In this document: positions 7,981-16,238 of the stretch, piece by piece | Layout: every line of letters starts with the position of its first letter | Numbering within the stretch: the first letter of the stretch is position 1 | Assembly: GCA_015067765.1 (NCBI GenBank) | Contig: SVLV01000004.1 | Location: 1 to 64,000, forward strand | Length of the DNA: 64,000 nt | Source: Oscillospiraceae bacterium | GTDB lineage: Bacteria > Bacillota > Clostridia > Oscillospirales > Oscillospiraceae | Reading direction: 5' to 3' | Position numbers and translations under genes: made by a program | Notes under the pieces: model-generated | What the model saw: the letters and a program-made list of their open reading frames with translations, nothing else | Databases searched by the model: none | What the model was told of the DNA's origin: nothing

Positions 7981-8904
7981 TTATGCTTTTTCTTTGTCGG
8001 GACGATTGACCTGCCAGATACCGAACAGAGTCAGGGCAGAACCGGTCAGGGACAGGGCATTGACCGGCTCGTGCAGGATAAAGATGCCGGCCAGCACGCC
8101 GATTACGGTGGACAGGGTGCTCATAGCGGACAGTTTCACAACGGGGAGCTTGCTGTAGGAGAAGTTCACCAAAATCTGTCCCACTACGGAGCACAGCACG
8201 CACAGGGCCAGCGTGGAGGCCAGGAAGGAGGGCTGAGTAAGAGGATACAGGAACGCGCCCACATCCCAGCTGACAGAATTGAGTGCCGTAATGCTGAAGC
8301 AGACAGAGCCGGCAAACAGAGTGGCATAACTACGCTCAAAGGTGCTGTAGTCGTTGGCATATTTGCGGCAGAGGATACGGCTGGTGCAGCTGACCAGGCA
8401 GCAGAGAATCATAACGGCAATGCCGATGGGGCCCACCACACCCATGTCGCTGTTGGCCAGGGTGATCAGAATCACGCCGATTACAGGGCAAAAACTGAAA
8501 ATGACCTGCCGGCGAGTGGGATGTTCCTTTAGGAAGATGGCGGCGCCCACCAGAGAAATTACCGGCATGATGGAGAGCACAAGACTTGCAAAAGAACTGT
8601 TGCTATAGTACACGCCGAGACTCTCCAAATAGTAGATCGCCACAACAAACAGGGTGATGACCACCAGAGGAAGAATGGGGCGGCCCTTCAGGGAGGTGCG
8701 GTTTTTCTTGTTCAGCAGCATGAAACTCATGATAATAAAGGAGATGCTGAACCGCAGAGCCAACTGCACATCGGGGCTGGCAGTCTGCTGGGCAACACTG
8801 GTGAACAGAAAACTCAGACCATAAAACATCTGGCCGACGAAAGAGGCCAGCAGGCCAATGGTCTGATCATTTTTTCCCTGCAGGGAAGAGGCGAACTTAT
8901 TCAT
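7981..8904 (-). CDS. EamA/DMT-family transporter, array copy 7 (promoter-proximal)
   Basis: A 307-residue DMT transporter, first gene of the run. It shows GQMFYGLSFLFTSVAQQ, VYYSNSSFASLVLS (Ser for Thr), LKEHPTRRQVIFSF, LANSDMG, LHEPVNALS and GIWQVNRPDK. The ATG at 8904 is supported by CTGGAGG seven bases upstream on the minus strand; a 75-codon upstream extension runs through AT-rich promoter-like DNA and is not coding. A sigma-A-like promoter candidate lies at 8932-8961. The seven genes look like an in-place amplification from one ancestor. Confidence 0.88.
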   Translation of the reverse strand: MNKFASSLQGKNDQTIGLLASFVGQMFYGLSFLFTSVAQQTASPDVQLALRFSISFIIMSFMLLNKKNRTSLKGRPILPLVVITLFVVAIYYLESLGVYYSNSSFASLVLSIMPVISLVGAAIFLKEHPTRRQVIFSFCPVIGVILITLANSDMGVVGPIGIAVMILCCLVSCTSRILCRKYANDYSTFERSYATLFAGSVCFSITALNSVSWDVGAFLYPLTQPSFLASTLALCVLCSVVGQILVNFSYSKLPVVKLSAMSTLSTVIGVLAGIFILHEPVNALSLTGSALTLFGIWQVNRPDKEKA

Positions 8905-8931
8905 AAAACGGCCTCCAGAACTTCCATAAAA

Positions 8932-8961
8932 TTTATATAAATAGGTGTAAAAAGTGCGCAA
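8932..8961 (-). promoter_or_regulatory. Candidate promoter of the seven-transporter array
   Basis: On the minus strand TTGCGC (8956-8961) and TATAAA (8932-8937) are 18 bases apart, within AT-rich DNA just upstream of copy 7. The -35 match is only moderate. No operator or riboswitch was recognised in 8905-9183, which otherwise also holds the sigK upstream region. Confidence 0.4.
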
Positions 8962-9183
8962 AAAAAATATCCCGTTTGCCACATTGTAACAGGGGTGGAG
9001 CGGGTTGTAAAATATCGAAATTTCATATCTCTTATTGAGTTTAATCAATAGGTTGAGGCGGATGAAAGGTGACCGACTGTAAGGGAAAACGTGCCCTGCT
9101 GTGGGAAGCAAAAAGCTTTGAAACGGCAAAGGAATAGGGACTTCCTTCTGTCACATAGGATGGCGGCAAGGAGGATTGATCAT

Positions 9184-9882
9184 ATGCTTTCTGCAGCCCT
9201 GCTGTTGTTGACCAACAGTTTATTCTTTTCCCTGCAACTGGCAGGCAGTCCCAGTTCCTTTCCCAAACCGTTGACACCGCAGGAGGAGATGGAATGTCTG
9301 GCCCGTTGGGCCGCCGGAGATTTGGAGGCTCGTAATACACTGGTGGAGCATAATTTGCGCTTGGTGGCACACATTATCAAGAAATATTACACGCAGGTGG
9401 ATGATCAGGAGGATCTGGTCTCCATTGGTACCATTGGACTGATCAAGGCAGTAAATACATTTCGGGCTGACCGCAATATTCGTTTGGCAACCTACGCATC
9501 CCGGTGTATTGAAAATGAGATCCTGATGCATTTCCGCGCACAAAAAAAGCTTCAGGGGACCGTATCCCTGTCGGATACGATCGAATCTGACTCCGATGGC
9601 AATGCCTTGTACCTGATGGATGCGGTAGGGACAGAGGATACCATGCTGGAGGACCTGCAGGATCAGGAAGATTGCCGCTTGATCCGCAAGCTGGTGCGGC
9701 AATGCCTGACAGAGCGGGAGGCGGAGATCATCCGCCGACGTTATGGATTGGAAGGCTATCCCATGCAGACACAAAAGCAGATTGCGCAGCAGTACGGGAT
9801 CAGCCGCAGCTATGTATCACGGATCGAAAAGCGGGCTCTGGAGAAGCTGGAAGAGGCCCTGCGAGAGAGGGATGACAGGTAA
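9184..9882 (+). CDS. sigK: Sporulation sigma factor SigK (pro-sigma-K)
   Basis: A 232-residue sigma-70-family factor that directs late mother-cell transcription during sporulation. The N-terminus has the hydrophobic pro-sequence (LSAALLLLTNSLFFSLQ) that anchors inactive pro-SigK to membrane until SpoIVFB cleaves it, followed by region 2 (LVEHNLRLVAHIIKKYY, EDLVSIGTIGLIKAV, LATYASRCIENEILM) and region 4 (LTEREAEIIRRRYGL, ISRSYVSRIEKRALEKL). The ATG at 9184 has AAGGAGG nine bases upstream. The gene is contiguous, with no skin-type element interrupting it. By family knowledge it would be SigE-dependent, but I could not find a convincing SigE promoter here. Confidence 0.92.
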   Translation: MLSAALLLLTNSLFFSLQLAGSPSSFPKPLTPQEEMECLARWAAGDLEARNTLVEHNLRLVAHIIKKYYTQVDDQEDLVSIGTIGLIKAVNTFRADRNIRLATYASRCIENEILMHFRAQKKLQGTVSLSDTIESDSDGNALYLMDAVGTEDTMLEDLQDQEDCRLIRKLVRQCLTEREAEIIRRRYGLEGYPMQTQKQIAQQYGISRSYVSRIEKRALEKLEEALRERDDR

Positions 9883-9961
9883 ATTTTTCCCCGGAAAGAC
9901 GGTTTTGTGTTAAAATACAATAAAAGTTTTGCATACTGAGAATTTTGATGCGTTTTTACAG

Positions 9962-9990
9962 TTGCAATTTGTTAAAAAAATAGCTATAAT
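9962..9990 (+). promoter_or_regulatory. Sigma-A promoter of the hydrogenase gene
   Basis: TTGCAA (9962-9967) and a perfect TATAAT (9985-9990) are separated by 17 bases, about 65 bases before the hydrogenase start. This is one of the best vegetative promoters in the window. Confidence 0.8.
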
Positions 9991-10055
9991 GAAAAATGTG
10001 AGGAAAATGCCTGGGAACACGGGTAAAAGTGAATTTTTTAAACCGGAGAAAGTGT

Positions 10056-11597
10056 ATGAGAAATATTTACTGTGGTATTGCCGATATCAGAAAGCGCGTG
10101 TTTGCTGAGGTGGCAAAGCTGGCTTATGAGGGCGGAGATTACAGTCGTATCGAAAAAATCCCTTATGAGATTATCCCCGGCGAGGTAGGCGATCAGAGAG
10201 ATTCGATCTTCCTGGAACGCGCTATCGTGGGTGAGCGTCTGCGTCTGGCGATCGGTATGTCCCTGCGGCCTGCCAGTGAGCAGGGCCTGCTGTCTGATGG
10301 CCTGGAGGAGACTGCCATTGCGGAGAAGTACTATGATCCTCCGCTGGTCAACATCATCAAGTATGCCTGCAATGCCTGTCCTGAGACCCACTATGAGATC
10401 ACCAATGCCTGCCAGGGCTGCCTGGCCCGGCACTGCATCAATGCCTGCCCCAAGGAGGCCATCAGCCTGCGCCACGGTCAGGCCACCATCGATCAGACCA
10501 AGTGCATCAAGTGCGGCAAGTGCAAGAGTGCCTGCTCCTATCAGGCGATCATCAAGTTTGAGCGCCCCTGCCAGGAGGCTTGCGGTATGAATGCCATCGG
10601 CAAGGATGAGTATGGCCGTGCCGAGATCAATCAGGATAAGTGCGTCTCCTGCGGTCAGTGCCTGGTCAACTGTCCCTTCGGTGCTATTGTGGATAAGGGT
10701 CAGATCTTCCAGCTGGTACACGCCATGAAGACCGGTGCCGATGTTATCGCCATCATCGCTCCCGCGTTCTGGGGTCAGTTCGGTGAGAATGTGACGCCCG
10801 GTCAGATCGTGCAGGCCATGAAGATGCTGGGCTTTGCCGCGGTGGAGGAAGTTGCCATCGGTGCAGACCTGTGTGCCGTGGAGGAGGCGGAGGAGTTCCT
10901 GCGTGTGGTTCCCGAGAAGCAGCCCTTTATGGCAACTTCCTGCTGTCCTGCCTGGTCCGTGATGGCAAAGAAGGAATTCCCCGGCATGGCCCCCTATATC
11001 TCCATGACCATGACCCCTATGGTACTGACGGCCCGTCTGTTCAAGAAGAAGAACCCCAAGGCCAAGATCGCCTTCATCGGCCCCTGCGCAGCCAAGAAAC
11101 TGGAGGCCAGCCGTCGCACGGTTCGCAGCGATGTGGACTTCGTGCTGACCTTTGAGGAACTGCGCGGCATGTTCGAGGCGAAGCGGATCGACTTCAGCCA
11201 GATTGAGGATGTGCCTGCCAGCTATGCTGCTTCCGCACCTGCCGTGGGCTTTGCACATTCCAGCGGCGTTGCCAAGGCGGTGGAGGAGGTTATCCATCGC
11301 GAGCATCCTGAAGTGGAGGTCAAGACCGTCTTTGCCGAAGGCCTGCGGGAGTGTCGTCAGATGCTGCGCATTGCCCGTACCGGCAAGTACGACGGTTACC
11401 TGCTGGAGGGTATGGCCTGTCCCGGCGGCTGCATTGCCGGTCCCGGCACCATCCAGCCTCCGGAGAAGTCCCGTCGTCTGCTGGAGCAGTATAAGGCGAA
11501 GGCGCCTCTGAGCAATCCGCTGGAATCCGACTATCTGGAGAACGTGGATATGATCTACGAGGAGAACGACAGCTGGCAGTCCAGCAGCCGCCACTAA
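10056..11597 (+). CDS. [FeFe] hydrogenase, group B-type
   Basis: A 513-residue iron-sulfur protein whose catalytic domain holds the H-cluster motifs TSCCPAW (L1), FIGPCAAKK (L2) and EGMACPGGCIAGPG (L3). Ahead of it are several cysteine clusters: CNACPETHYEITNACQGC, CIKCGKCKSAC and CVSCGQCLVNCPF, which fit [4Fe-4S] ferredoxin-type centres. The N-terminal ~100 residues resemble the group B (B1) family rather than group A enzymes; the final motif reads GPG instead of the usual GGG. Expected role: cytoplasmic proton reduction or H2 oxidation coupled to ferredoxin. The ATG at 10056 has GGAG seven bases upstream; a GTG nine codons earlier is less likely. No maturase genes (hydEFG) are in the window. 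It stands alone between its own promoter and terminator. Confidence 0.85.
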   Translation: MRNIYCGIADIRKRVFAEVAKLAYEGGDYSRIEKIPYEIIPGEVGDQRDSIFLERAIVGERLRLAIGMSLRPASEQGLLSDGLEETAIAEKYYDPPLVNIIKYACNACPETHYEITNACQGCLARHCINACPKEAISLRHGQATIDQTKCIKCGKCKSACSYQAIIKFERPCQEACGMNAIGKDEYGRAEINQDKCVSCGQCLVNCPFGAIVDKGQIFQLVHAMKTGADVIAIIAPAFWGQFGENVTPGQIVQAMKMLGFAAVEEVAIGADLCAVEEAEEFLRVVPEKQPFMATSCCPAWSVMAKKEFPGMAPYISMTMTPMVLTARLFKKKNPKAKIAFIGPCAAKKLEASRRTVRSDVDFVLTFEELRGMFEAKRIDFSQIEDVPASYAASAPAVGFAHSSGVAKAVEEVIHREHPEVEVKTVFAEGLRECRQMLRIARTGKYDGYLLEGMACPGGCIAGPGTIQPPEKSRRLLEQYKAKAPLSNPLESDYLENVDMIYEENDSWQSSSRH

Positions 11598-11622
11598 TCG
11601 TTTCTGTAAGCACACAAAAAGA

Positions 11623-11660
11623 ATCCCCGCCGCATCATCGATGCGGCGGGGATATTTTTT
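11623..11660 (+). terminator. Terminator between hydrogenase and dinB-like genes
   Basis: A perfect 14-bp GC-rich stem (11623-11636 with 11640-11653) with loop ATC is followed by ATTTTTT. It lies between convergent genes, and the minus strand also offers a T-rich tail. Confidence 0.9.
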
Positions 11661-11681
11661 CAGCAGTTATTGTGCAGAAGA

Positions 11682-12896
11682 TTATTGAGGATCGTGGGGC
11701 AGCTTACGGCCGTTGGTATCCCCAAAGGAGATGACGGATTTGCCGTACTTGTCCCGCAGCAGACTCATGGTACTCTCCAACTTCTCCTGCCGTTCATCCG
11801 CCTGCTGATGGCCTCCGGACAGCAGATCCAGCTGCTGGAAGGATTCGGCATTTTGGGTAATATACAGGGCGGTCACCGTCAGCGCACGGACAGGGGTAGG
11901 AGCTTTCCAGGCCCCTTGGGTCAGTTCCGCGGCCGCCTGCAGAATATCCTTCATCAAACGGGTGGGGGAGGGAAGCTGTTTTTGACGGGTGAAGGAGTGG
12001 AATTGGCTGTCCTTGATGGTGACAGCCACCCCGCTGCAATAAAGCCCGTGGTGCCGCAGGCGCATGGCAACACTGTCCGCCAGCAGAGCAAGGCCGCTGC
12101 GAATTTCCTCCCAGTGAGTCAAGTCCTGCCGGAAAGTAGTGCCGTTGCCAACGGATTTTACCGGCTCCGGATCATGCTGGGCCCGGACGGGACTGTGTTC
12201 CTGCCCGGTGGCATATTCGTATAGCTGCAGGCCCTGTTTGCCCAGCAGTTCCTCCAACATATTGGGTTGACAGGCGGCCAGCTGGCCGATGGTCCGGATT
12301 CCGAATTGGGTCAGTGTCTGCCGTGTGGAGCGGCCCACAAACAGAAGACTTTCCACCGGAAGCGGCCAAACAATCTCTTGCCAGTTGTTTTGCCCGATCA
12401 CTGTGACGGCGTCCGGCTTCTTATAGTCGCTGCCCAGCTTGGCAAAGATCTTGTTGAAGGATACACCCACCGAGATGGTGAGGCCCAGCTCCTGCCGGAT
12501 GCGCTGACGCAACTGATGGGCCAGCTGCTCCCCGTCCCCGCCAAACAGATGCAGGCTGCCGGTCACATCCAGCCAGCTTTCATCGATGCCAAAAGGTTCT
12601 ACCAGATCGGTGTACTGACCATAAATTTCATTCACTTTTTTGGAATACTGGTGATACAGATCGTGGTGCGGAGGCAGCAGCACCAGCCCGGGACATTTCT
12701 TCCTCGCCTGCCAGATGGTCTCCGCCGTTTGGACACCGCAGCGCTTGGCCGGCTCGTTTTTGGCCAGGATGATACCGTGGCGGGACAGAGGGTCTCCGCA
12801 GACGGCAGTCGGCACATTCTGCAGTTCCGGACGGCTCAGCAGCTCCACCGAGGCATAGAAACAGTTCAGATCACAGTGTAAGATCACCCGGTCCAT
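11682..12896 (-). CDS. Y-family DNA polymerase (DinB/Pol IV-like)
   Basis: A 404-residue translesion DNA polymerase. The palm motif VILHCDLNCFYASVE at the N-terminus and FGIDESWLDVT around residue 100 contain the catalytic acidic residues; SVGVSFNKIFAKLGSDYKKP matches the family finger/palm block, and the C-terminal little-finger region carries KSVGNGTTF. The ATG at 12896 is preceded by GGGAGG and starts directly before the first catalytic motif; a 42-codon extension upstream is not supported. There is no C-terminal clamp-binding motif that I can name with certainty. Monocistronic; no LexA-like box recognised upstream. Confidence 0.87.
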   Translation of the reverse strand: MDRVILHCDLNCFYASVELLSRPELQNVPTAVCGDPLSRHGIILAKNEPAKRCGVQTAETIWQARKKCPGLVLLPPHHDLYHQYSKKVNEIYGQYTDLVEPFGIDESWLDVTGSLHLFGGDGEQLAHQLRQRIRQELGLTISVGVSFNKIFAKLGSDYKKPDAVTVIGQNNWQEIVWPLPVESLLFVGRSTRQTLTQFGIRTIGQLAACQPNMLEELLGKQGLQLYEYATGQEHSPVRAQHDPEPVKSVGNGTTFRQDLTHWEEIRSGLALLADSVAMRLRHHGLYCSGVAVTIKDSQFHSFTRQKQLPSPTRLMKDILQAAAELTQGAWKAPTPVRALTVTALYITQNAESFQQLDLLSGGHQQADERQEKLESTMSLLRDKYGKSVISFGDTNGRKLPHDPQ

Positions 12897-12974
12897 CCGG
12901 ACACCTCCCATCCAATCAATCGTTTGTTCTATCATTATACAATGAAATGGAATATTTGAAAAGAGGAAATCAGC

Positions 12975-13017
12975 AAAAGAATCCCGATCTGTTGCAAAAG
13001 CAGATCGGGATTCTTTT
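12975..13017 (-). terminator. Terminator of the csoR-copA operon
   Basis: A 17-bp perfect stem (12975-12991 with 13001-13017), loop of nine bases, A-rich on the left and T-rich on the right, follows the copA stop on the minus strand. Confidence 0.85.
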
Positions 13018-13029
13018 GTCATATGGATT

Positions 13030-15507
13030 TTACTGGATGGAGATCACCTGATAACCGGCATCCTCCACGGTTTTGCGCAGCAGCTCATCACTTACTTCTG
13101 CGCTGAGGGTAACGGTAGCGGTCTTGGCGGCCAGGTCCACCGTGGCGCTGACACCCTCCAGTGCATTGAGTACGGTCTCCACACGGCCGGAGCAGTGGGT
13201 GCACATCATGCCTTCGATGGTCATCTTCTTGGTCATAGTTATGTCCTCCTTGTTTGTTATTTCGGTTTCAGTTTCCGGATTGGAGTGCGGCAGCACGGGA
13301 GCTTTCCAGCCACGCAGGCGCAGGGCGTTGGAGACCACGCATACGGAACTGAGACTCATGGCGGCCGCAGCGATCATGGGGTTAAGCGTAATGCCAAAGG
13401 CGGGGAACAGGACACCGGCAGCTACAGGGAGGCCGATGGAGTTATAGAAAAATGCCCAGAACAGATTCATGCGGATGTTAGCCAGCACGGCCTCCGACAG
13501 GCGAAGGGCCGAGACGATATCCCACAGGGAACTGCGCATCAGCACCACATCGGCCGACTCCATGGCGATGTCTGTGCCGGCGCCAATGGCCAGTCCCACA
13601 TCAGCCCGGGCCAGCGCCGGGGCATCGTTGATGCCGTCACCCACCATAGCCACCAGCTTGCCCTCTGCCTGCAGTTTTTCCACGCAGGCAGCTTTCTCCT
13701 GAGGCAGTACCTGAGCCAATACCCGCTCCACACCTACCTGACGGGCGATGGCCTGAGCAGTCCGCTGGTTGTCACCGGTCAGCAGCACCACCTGTCGGCC
13801 CATCTCCTGCAGGGCGGCAATAGCAGCAGCACTGTCGGGTTTTACGGTGTCGGCTACGGCGATGAGGCCCAGCAGGCGGGTGTCATCGGCAAAATACAGG
13901 GGAGTCTTACCCTCCTCGGCCAGTTCCTCGCCGGCCTGGAGAAGGGGGCCTTCCTCCAACTGCAGCAGGCGACGGTTTCCGGCGCGGATGATCCGACCCT
14001 CCAGCTGTGCCTGCACACCGCCGCCGGGGATGGCGGAGAAATCGGTGACCGACAGAAGCGGGATGCCCTGTTCCCGGGCAGCCTCGCCGATCGCCAGAGA
14101 AAGCGGGTGCTCTGAGGGCTGTTCCACCGAAGCCGCAATCTGCAGCAGATCCCGCTGACAGATCCCCTCACTGCAGAGAATATCGGTGACCCGGGGTTTT
14201 CCTTCGGTGACCGTGCCGGTTTTATCCAGCACCACTGTCTGCACATGGTGCAGCTGCTCCAGACTTTCTGCGGACTTGATCAGAATGCCGGATTGGGCGG
14301 CCTTTCCGGTGCCCACCATGATGGCCACGGGGGTGGCCAGACCCAGCGCGCAGGGACAGGAGATCACCAGAACAGCGATACCGATGGACAGGCAGAACCG
14401 CAGATCCTGACCGCCTGCAAAATACCACAACAGGGCAGCCGTTACGGCGATGACGATGACTACGGGGACGAAGATGCCGCTGATCTTGTCAGCCAGACGG
14501 GAGATGGGAGCCTTGGAGGAAGCGGCCTCCTCCATCAGGCGGATGATTTGGGACAGGGTGGTGTCATCTCCCACGCGGATGGCCTGTAGTTCCAGATAAC
14601 CGGAGCGGCTGACGGTGGCAGAGGTGACAGAATCCCCCACATGCTTCTCCACCGGCAGGCTTTCGCCGGTGATGGCGGACTCATCCACCGTGGCGGAACC
14701 GGAGGTGACGATACCATCCACCGGAATTTTGCCGCCCTGGCGGACAATCACCGTCTCGCCTTGCAGGATCTGTGCCACGGGGACGGTCAATTCCCGGCCG
14801 TCTCGGCGGACTACAGCGGAATCGGGCGCCAGTGCCAGCAGAGCGGCGATGGCGCCGGTGGTCTTGCCCCGGGAACGCTCCTCCAGGAACTTGCCCACGG
14901 TGACCAGGGCCAGGATCATACCGGCAGATTCAAAATACAGGTCAGGCATACCGGAAATCTGTCCGCTGGCCAAAAGGCCCAACTCGATGAGACTGTATAC
15001 CAGACCGGCTGCAGCGCCCAAGGCCACCAGAGAATCCATGTTGGGGCTGCCCTGCAGCAGCCGACGGAATCCCACGGTAAAATAGGTCCGGTTCAGAATC
15101 AGAATCGGGATCACCAGCACCAGTTGCAAAGCGCCTGCCAGCAACGGTGCTCTGTGCAGCTGCGGCGGCTGCGGCAGACCCAGCATATGGCCCATGCTGA
15201 GATAGAACAGGGGCAGCAGGAACAGCAGGGACCAGAGGAGACGCCGCTTCATCCGCTGCAACGAGGAGTCCGTATCCGGAACGGTGGTGGCCTCAGAAGC
15301 CAGTTTGGCCCCATAGCCGGCGGCCTCCACGGCGGCCATAATATGAAGGGCGGTGACGAGGGACTCGTCATAAGTAACTACCATGCTGCCCAGCATCAAA
15401 TTCACGGCGGCGCTCTCTACACCCTCCAGTTGGTTGACAGCTTTTTCCACATGGGCTGAGCATGCAGCGCAGGTCATGCCTGTGACAGCAAATTTTTCGT
15501 GCATCAT
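13030..15507 (-). CDS. copA: Copper-exporting P1B-ATPase with N- and C-terminal HMA domains
   Basis: An 825-residue Cu+ efflux ATPase. An N-terminal heavy-metal domain has GMTCAACS (Cys13, Cys16); the membrane core shows [12 protein letters not shown] (CPC metal site), [11 protein letters not shown] (phosphorylated Asp), TGESLPVEK and [11 protein letters not shown]. After the last helices a 68-residue second HMA domain with [12 protein letters not shown] follows, resembling a CopZ chaperone. The join is preceded by AGGAGG (13245-13250) and an in-frame ATG at 13236, so the last domain could also be made separately. Start at 15507 is supported by GAGGTG eight bases upstream. It lies 10 bases after csoR and shares its promoter. 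Confidence 0.93.
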   Translation of the reverse strand: MMHEKFAVTGMTCAACSAHVEKAVNQLEGVESAAVNLMLGSMVVTYDESLVTALHIMAAVEAAGYGAKLASEATTVPDTDSSLQRMKRRLLWSLLFLLPLFYLSMGHMLGLPQPPQLHRAPLLAGALQLVLVIPILILNRTYFTVGFRRLLQGSPNMDSLVALGAAAGLVYSLIELGLLASGQISGMPDLYFESAGMILALVTVGKFLEERSRGKTTGAIAALLALAPDSAVVRRDGRELTVPVAQILQGETVIVRQGGKIPVDGIVTSGSATVDESAITGESLPVEKHVGDSVTSATVSRSGYLELQAIRVGDDTTLSQIIRLMEEAASSKAPISRLADKISGIFVPVVIVIAVTAALLWYFAGGQDLRFCLSIGIAVLVISCPCALGLATPVAIMVGTGKAAQSGILIKSAESLEQLHHVQTVVLDKTGTVTEGKPRVTDILCSEGICQRDLLQIAASVEQPSEHPLSLAIGEAAREQGIPLLSVTDFSAIPGGGVQAQLEGRIIRAGNRRLLQLEEGPLLQAGEELAEEGKTPLYFADDTRLLGLIAVADTVKPDSAAAIAALQEMGRQVVLLTGDNQRTAQAIARQVGVERVLAQVLPQEKAACVEKLQAEGKLVAMVGDGINDAPALARADVGLAIGAGTDIAMESADVVLMRSSLWDIVSALRLSEAVLANIRMNLFWAFFYNSIGLPVAAGVLFPAFGITLNPMIAAAAMSLSSVCVVSNALRLRGWKAPVLPHSNPETETEITNKEDITMTKKMTIEGMMCTHCSGRVETVLNALEGVSATVDLAAKTATVTLSAEVSDELLRKTVEDAGYQVISIQ

Positions 15508-15517
15508 GGAGAACACC

Positions 15518-15811
15518 TCACTTCATCAGCTTCTGCAAAGTTGCCACCAATTCCTCCACCACATTCTCATCCCCCTGACGGATCCCCTCGGCGACGCAGG
15601 TGTGAATGTGGTTGGACAGAAGTTCCCGGCTGAAACTGTTGAGGGCGGCGGTGGCGGCGGAAACCTGCACCAGAATATCGGGGCAGTAGGCATCCTTCTG
15701 CAGCATCTCCCGCAGACCGCGGATCTGCCCCTCCACACGGCTCAGCCGGTTGTCCAGCCTTCGCAGTTCCTCCGGTGTGCGTACTTTTTTCTTTTCGCAG
15801 ATACAATCCAT
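15518..15811 (-). CDS. csoR: Copper-sensing repressor CsoR
   Basis: A 97-residue all-helical repressor of the CsoR/RcnR family. The Cu(I) ligand set C-H-C is present as Cys43, His68 and Cys72, with exactly the 25- and 4-residue spacing of characterised CsoR proteins. Other family blocks are [17 protein letters not shown] and [16 protein letters not shown]. Copper binding is expected to release it from DNA and switch on its own operon with copA. The ATG at 15811 has GGGAGG upstream, and that ribosome site overlaps an operator half. A longer open frame upstream runs through spoVAE and is not real. Confidence 0.93.
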   Translation of the reverse strand: MDCICEKKKVRTPEELRRLDNRLSRVEGQIRGLREMLQKDAYCPDILVQVSAATAALNSFSRELLSNHIHTCVAEGIRQGDENVVEELVATLQKLMK

Positions 15812-15815
15812 ATTA

Positions 15816-15874
15816 ATACCTCCCGGGGGTATATTTCTTGTGCCTATAATATACCCCCGGTGGGTATTTGTCAA
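15816..15874 (-). promoter_or_regulatory. csoR-copA promoter with two CsoR operators
   Basis: On the minus strand TTGACA (15869-15874) and TATTAT (15846-15851) are 17 bases apart. The spacer is occupied by the dyad ATACCCCCGGTGGGTAT (15851-15867), and a second dyad ATACCTCCCGGGGGTAT (15816-15832) sits between the start of transcription and the ribosome-binding site. Both fit the G/C-tract inverted repeat known for CsoR. Their centres are 35 bases apart, so repressor could block both polymerase binding and clearance. Confidence 0.85.
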
Positions 15875-15878
15875 GAAA

Positions 15879-16235
15879 CTATCGCTTGTGATTGGGGCGA
15901 AACAGAAGGGCGGCCAACAGCGCAAAGAAAATGGCAGCAGTGATTCCACCGGCGGTGGAAGTAAGACCACCTGTGAGGGCGCCCAGCAGACCATTCTCCG
16001 CGATGGCGCGGACGACTCCTTTGGCCAGTGCAGCCCCAAATCCCAGCAGAGGGACGGTGGCACCGGCTCCGCCCCATTGGGACAGATACGGGAAGATGCC
16101 CAGTGCCTGCAGCAGCACTCCGGTCACCACATAACCGGTGAGGATACGGGCCGGAGTCAGGCGGGTCTTGTCGATGAGCAGCTGCCCAACAGCACAAAAC
16201 AAACCGCCGCAGAGAAAGGCATTCAGGTATTCCAT
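15879..16235 (-). CDS. spoVAE: Stage V sporulation protein AE
   Basis: A 118-residue membrane protein with four hydrophobic segments, matching SpoVAE, part of the inner-membrane SpoVA channel that moves dipicolinic acid and calcium into and out of the spore. Family features are the N-terminal MEYLNAFLCGGLFCAVGQLL and the glycine-rich GALTGGLTSTAGGITAA near the end. It starts three bases after spoVAD stops, so the two are translated together. Its stop lies only five bases from the csoR promoter -35 box. The short length is normal for the family. Confidence 0.88.
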   Translation of the reverse strand: MEYLNAFLCGGLFCAVGQLLIDKTRLTPARILTGYVVTGVLLQALGIFPYLSQWGGAGATVPLLGFGAALAKGVVRAIAENGLLGALTGGLTSTAGGITAAIFFALLAALLFRPNHKR

Positions 16236-16238
16236 AGG

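Noticed and set aside
9120-9183. A SigE-like promoter (GAATAG / CATAGGAT) before sigK
   Set aside because: Transcription would begin on top of the Shine-Dalgarno sequence, and the -35 match is poor.
9184-9882. A skin-type element interrupting sigK
   Set aside because: The gene reads through without a break, and no recombinase is adjacent.
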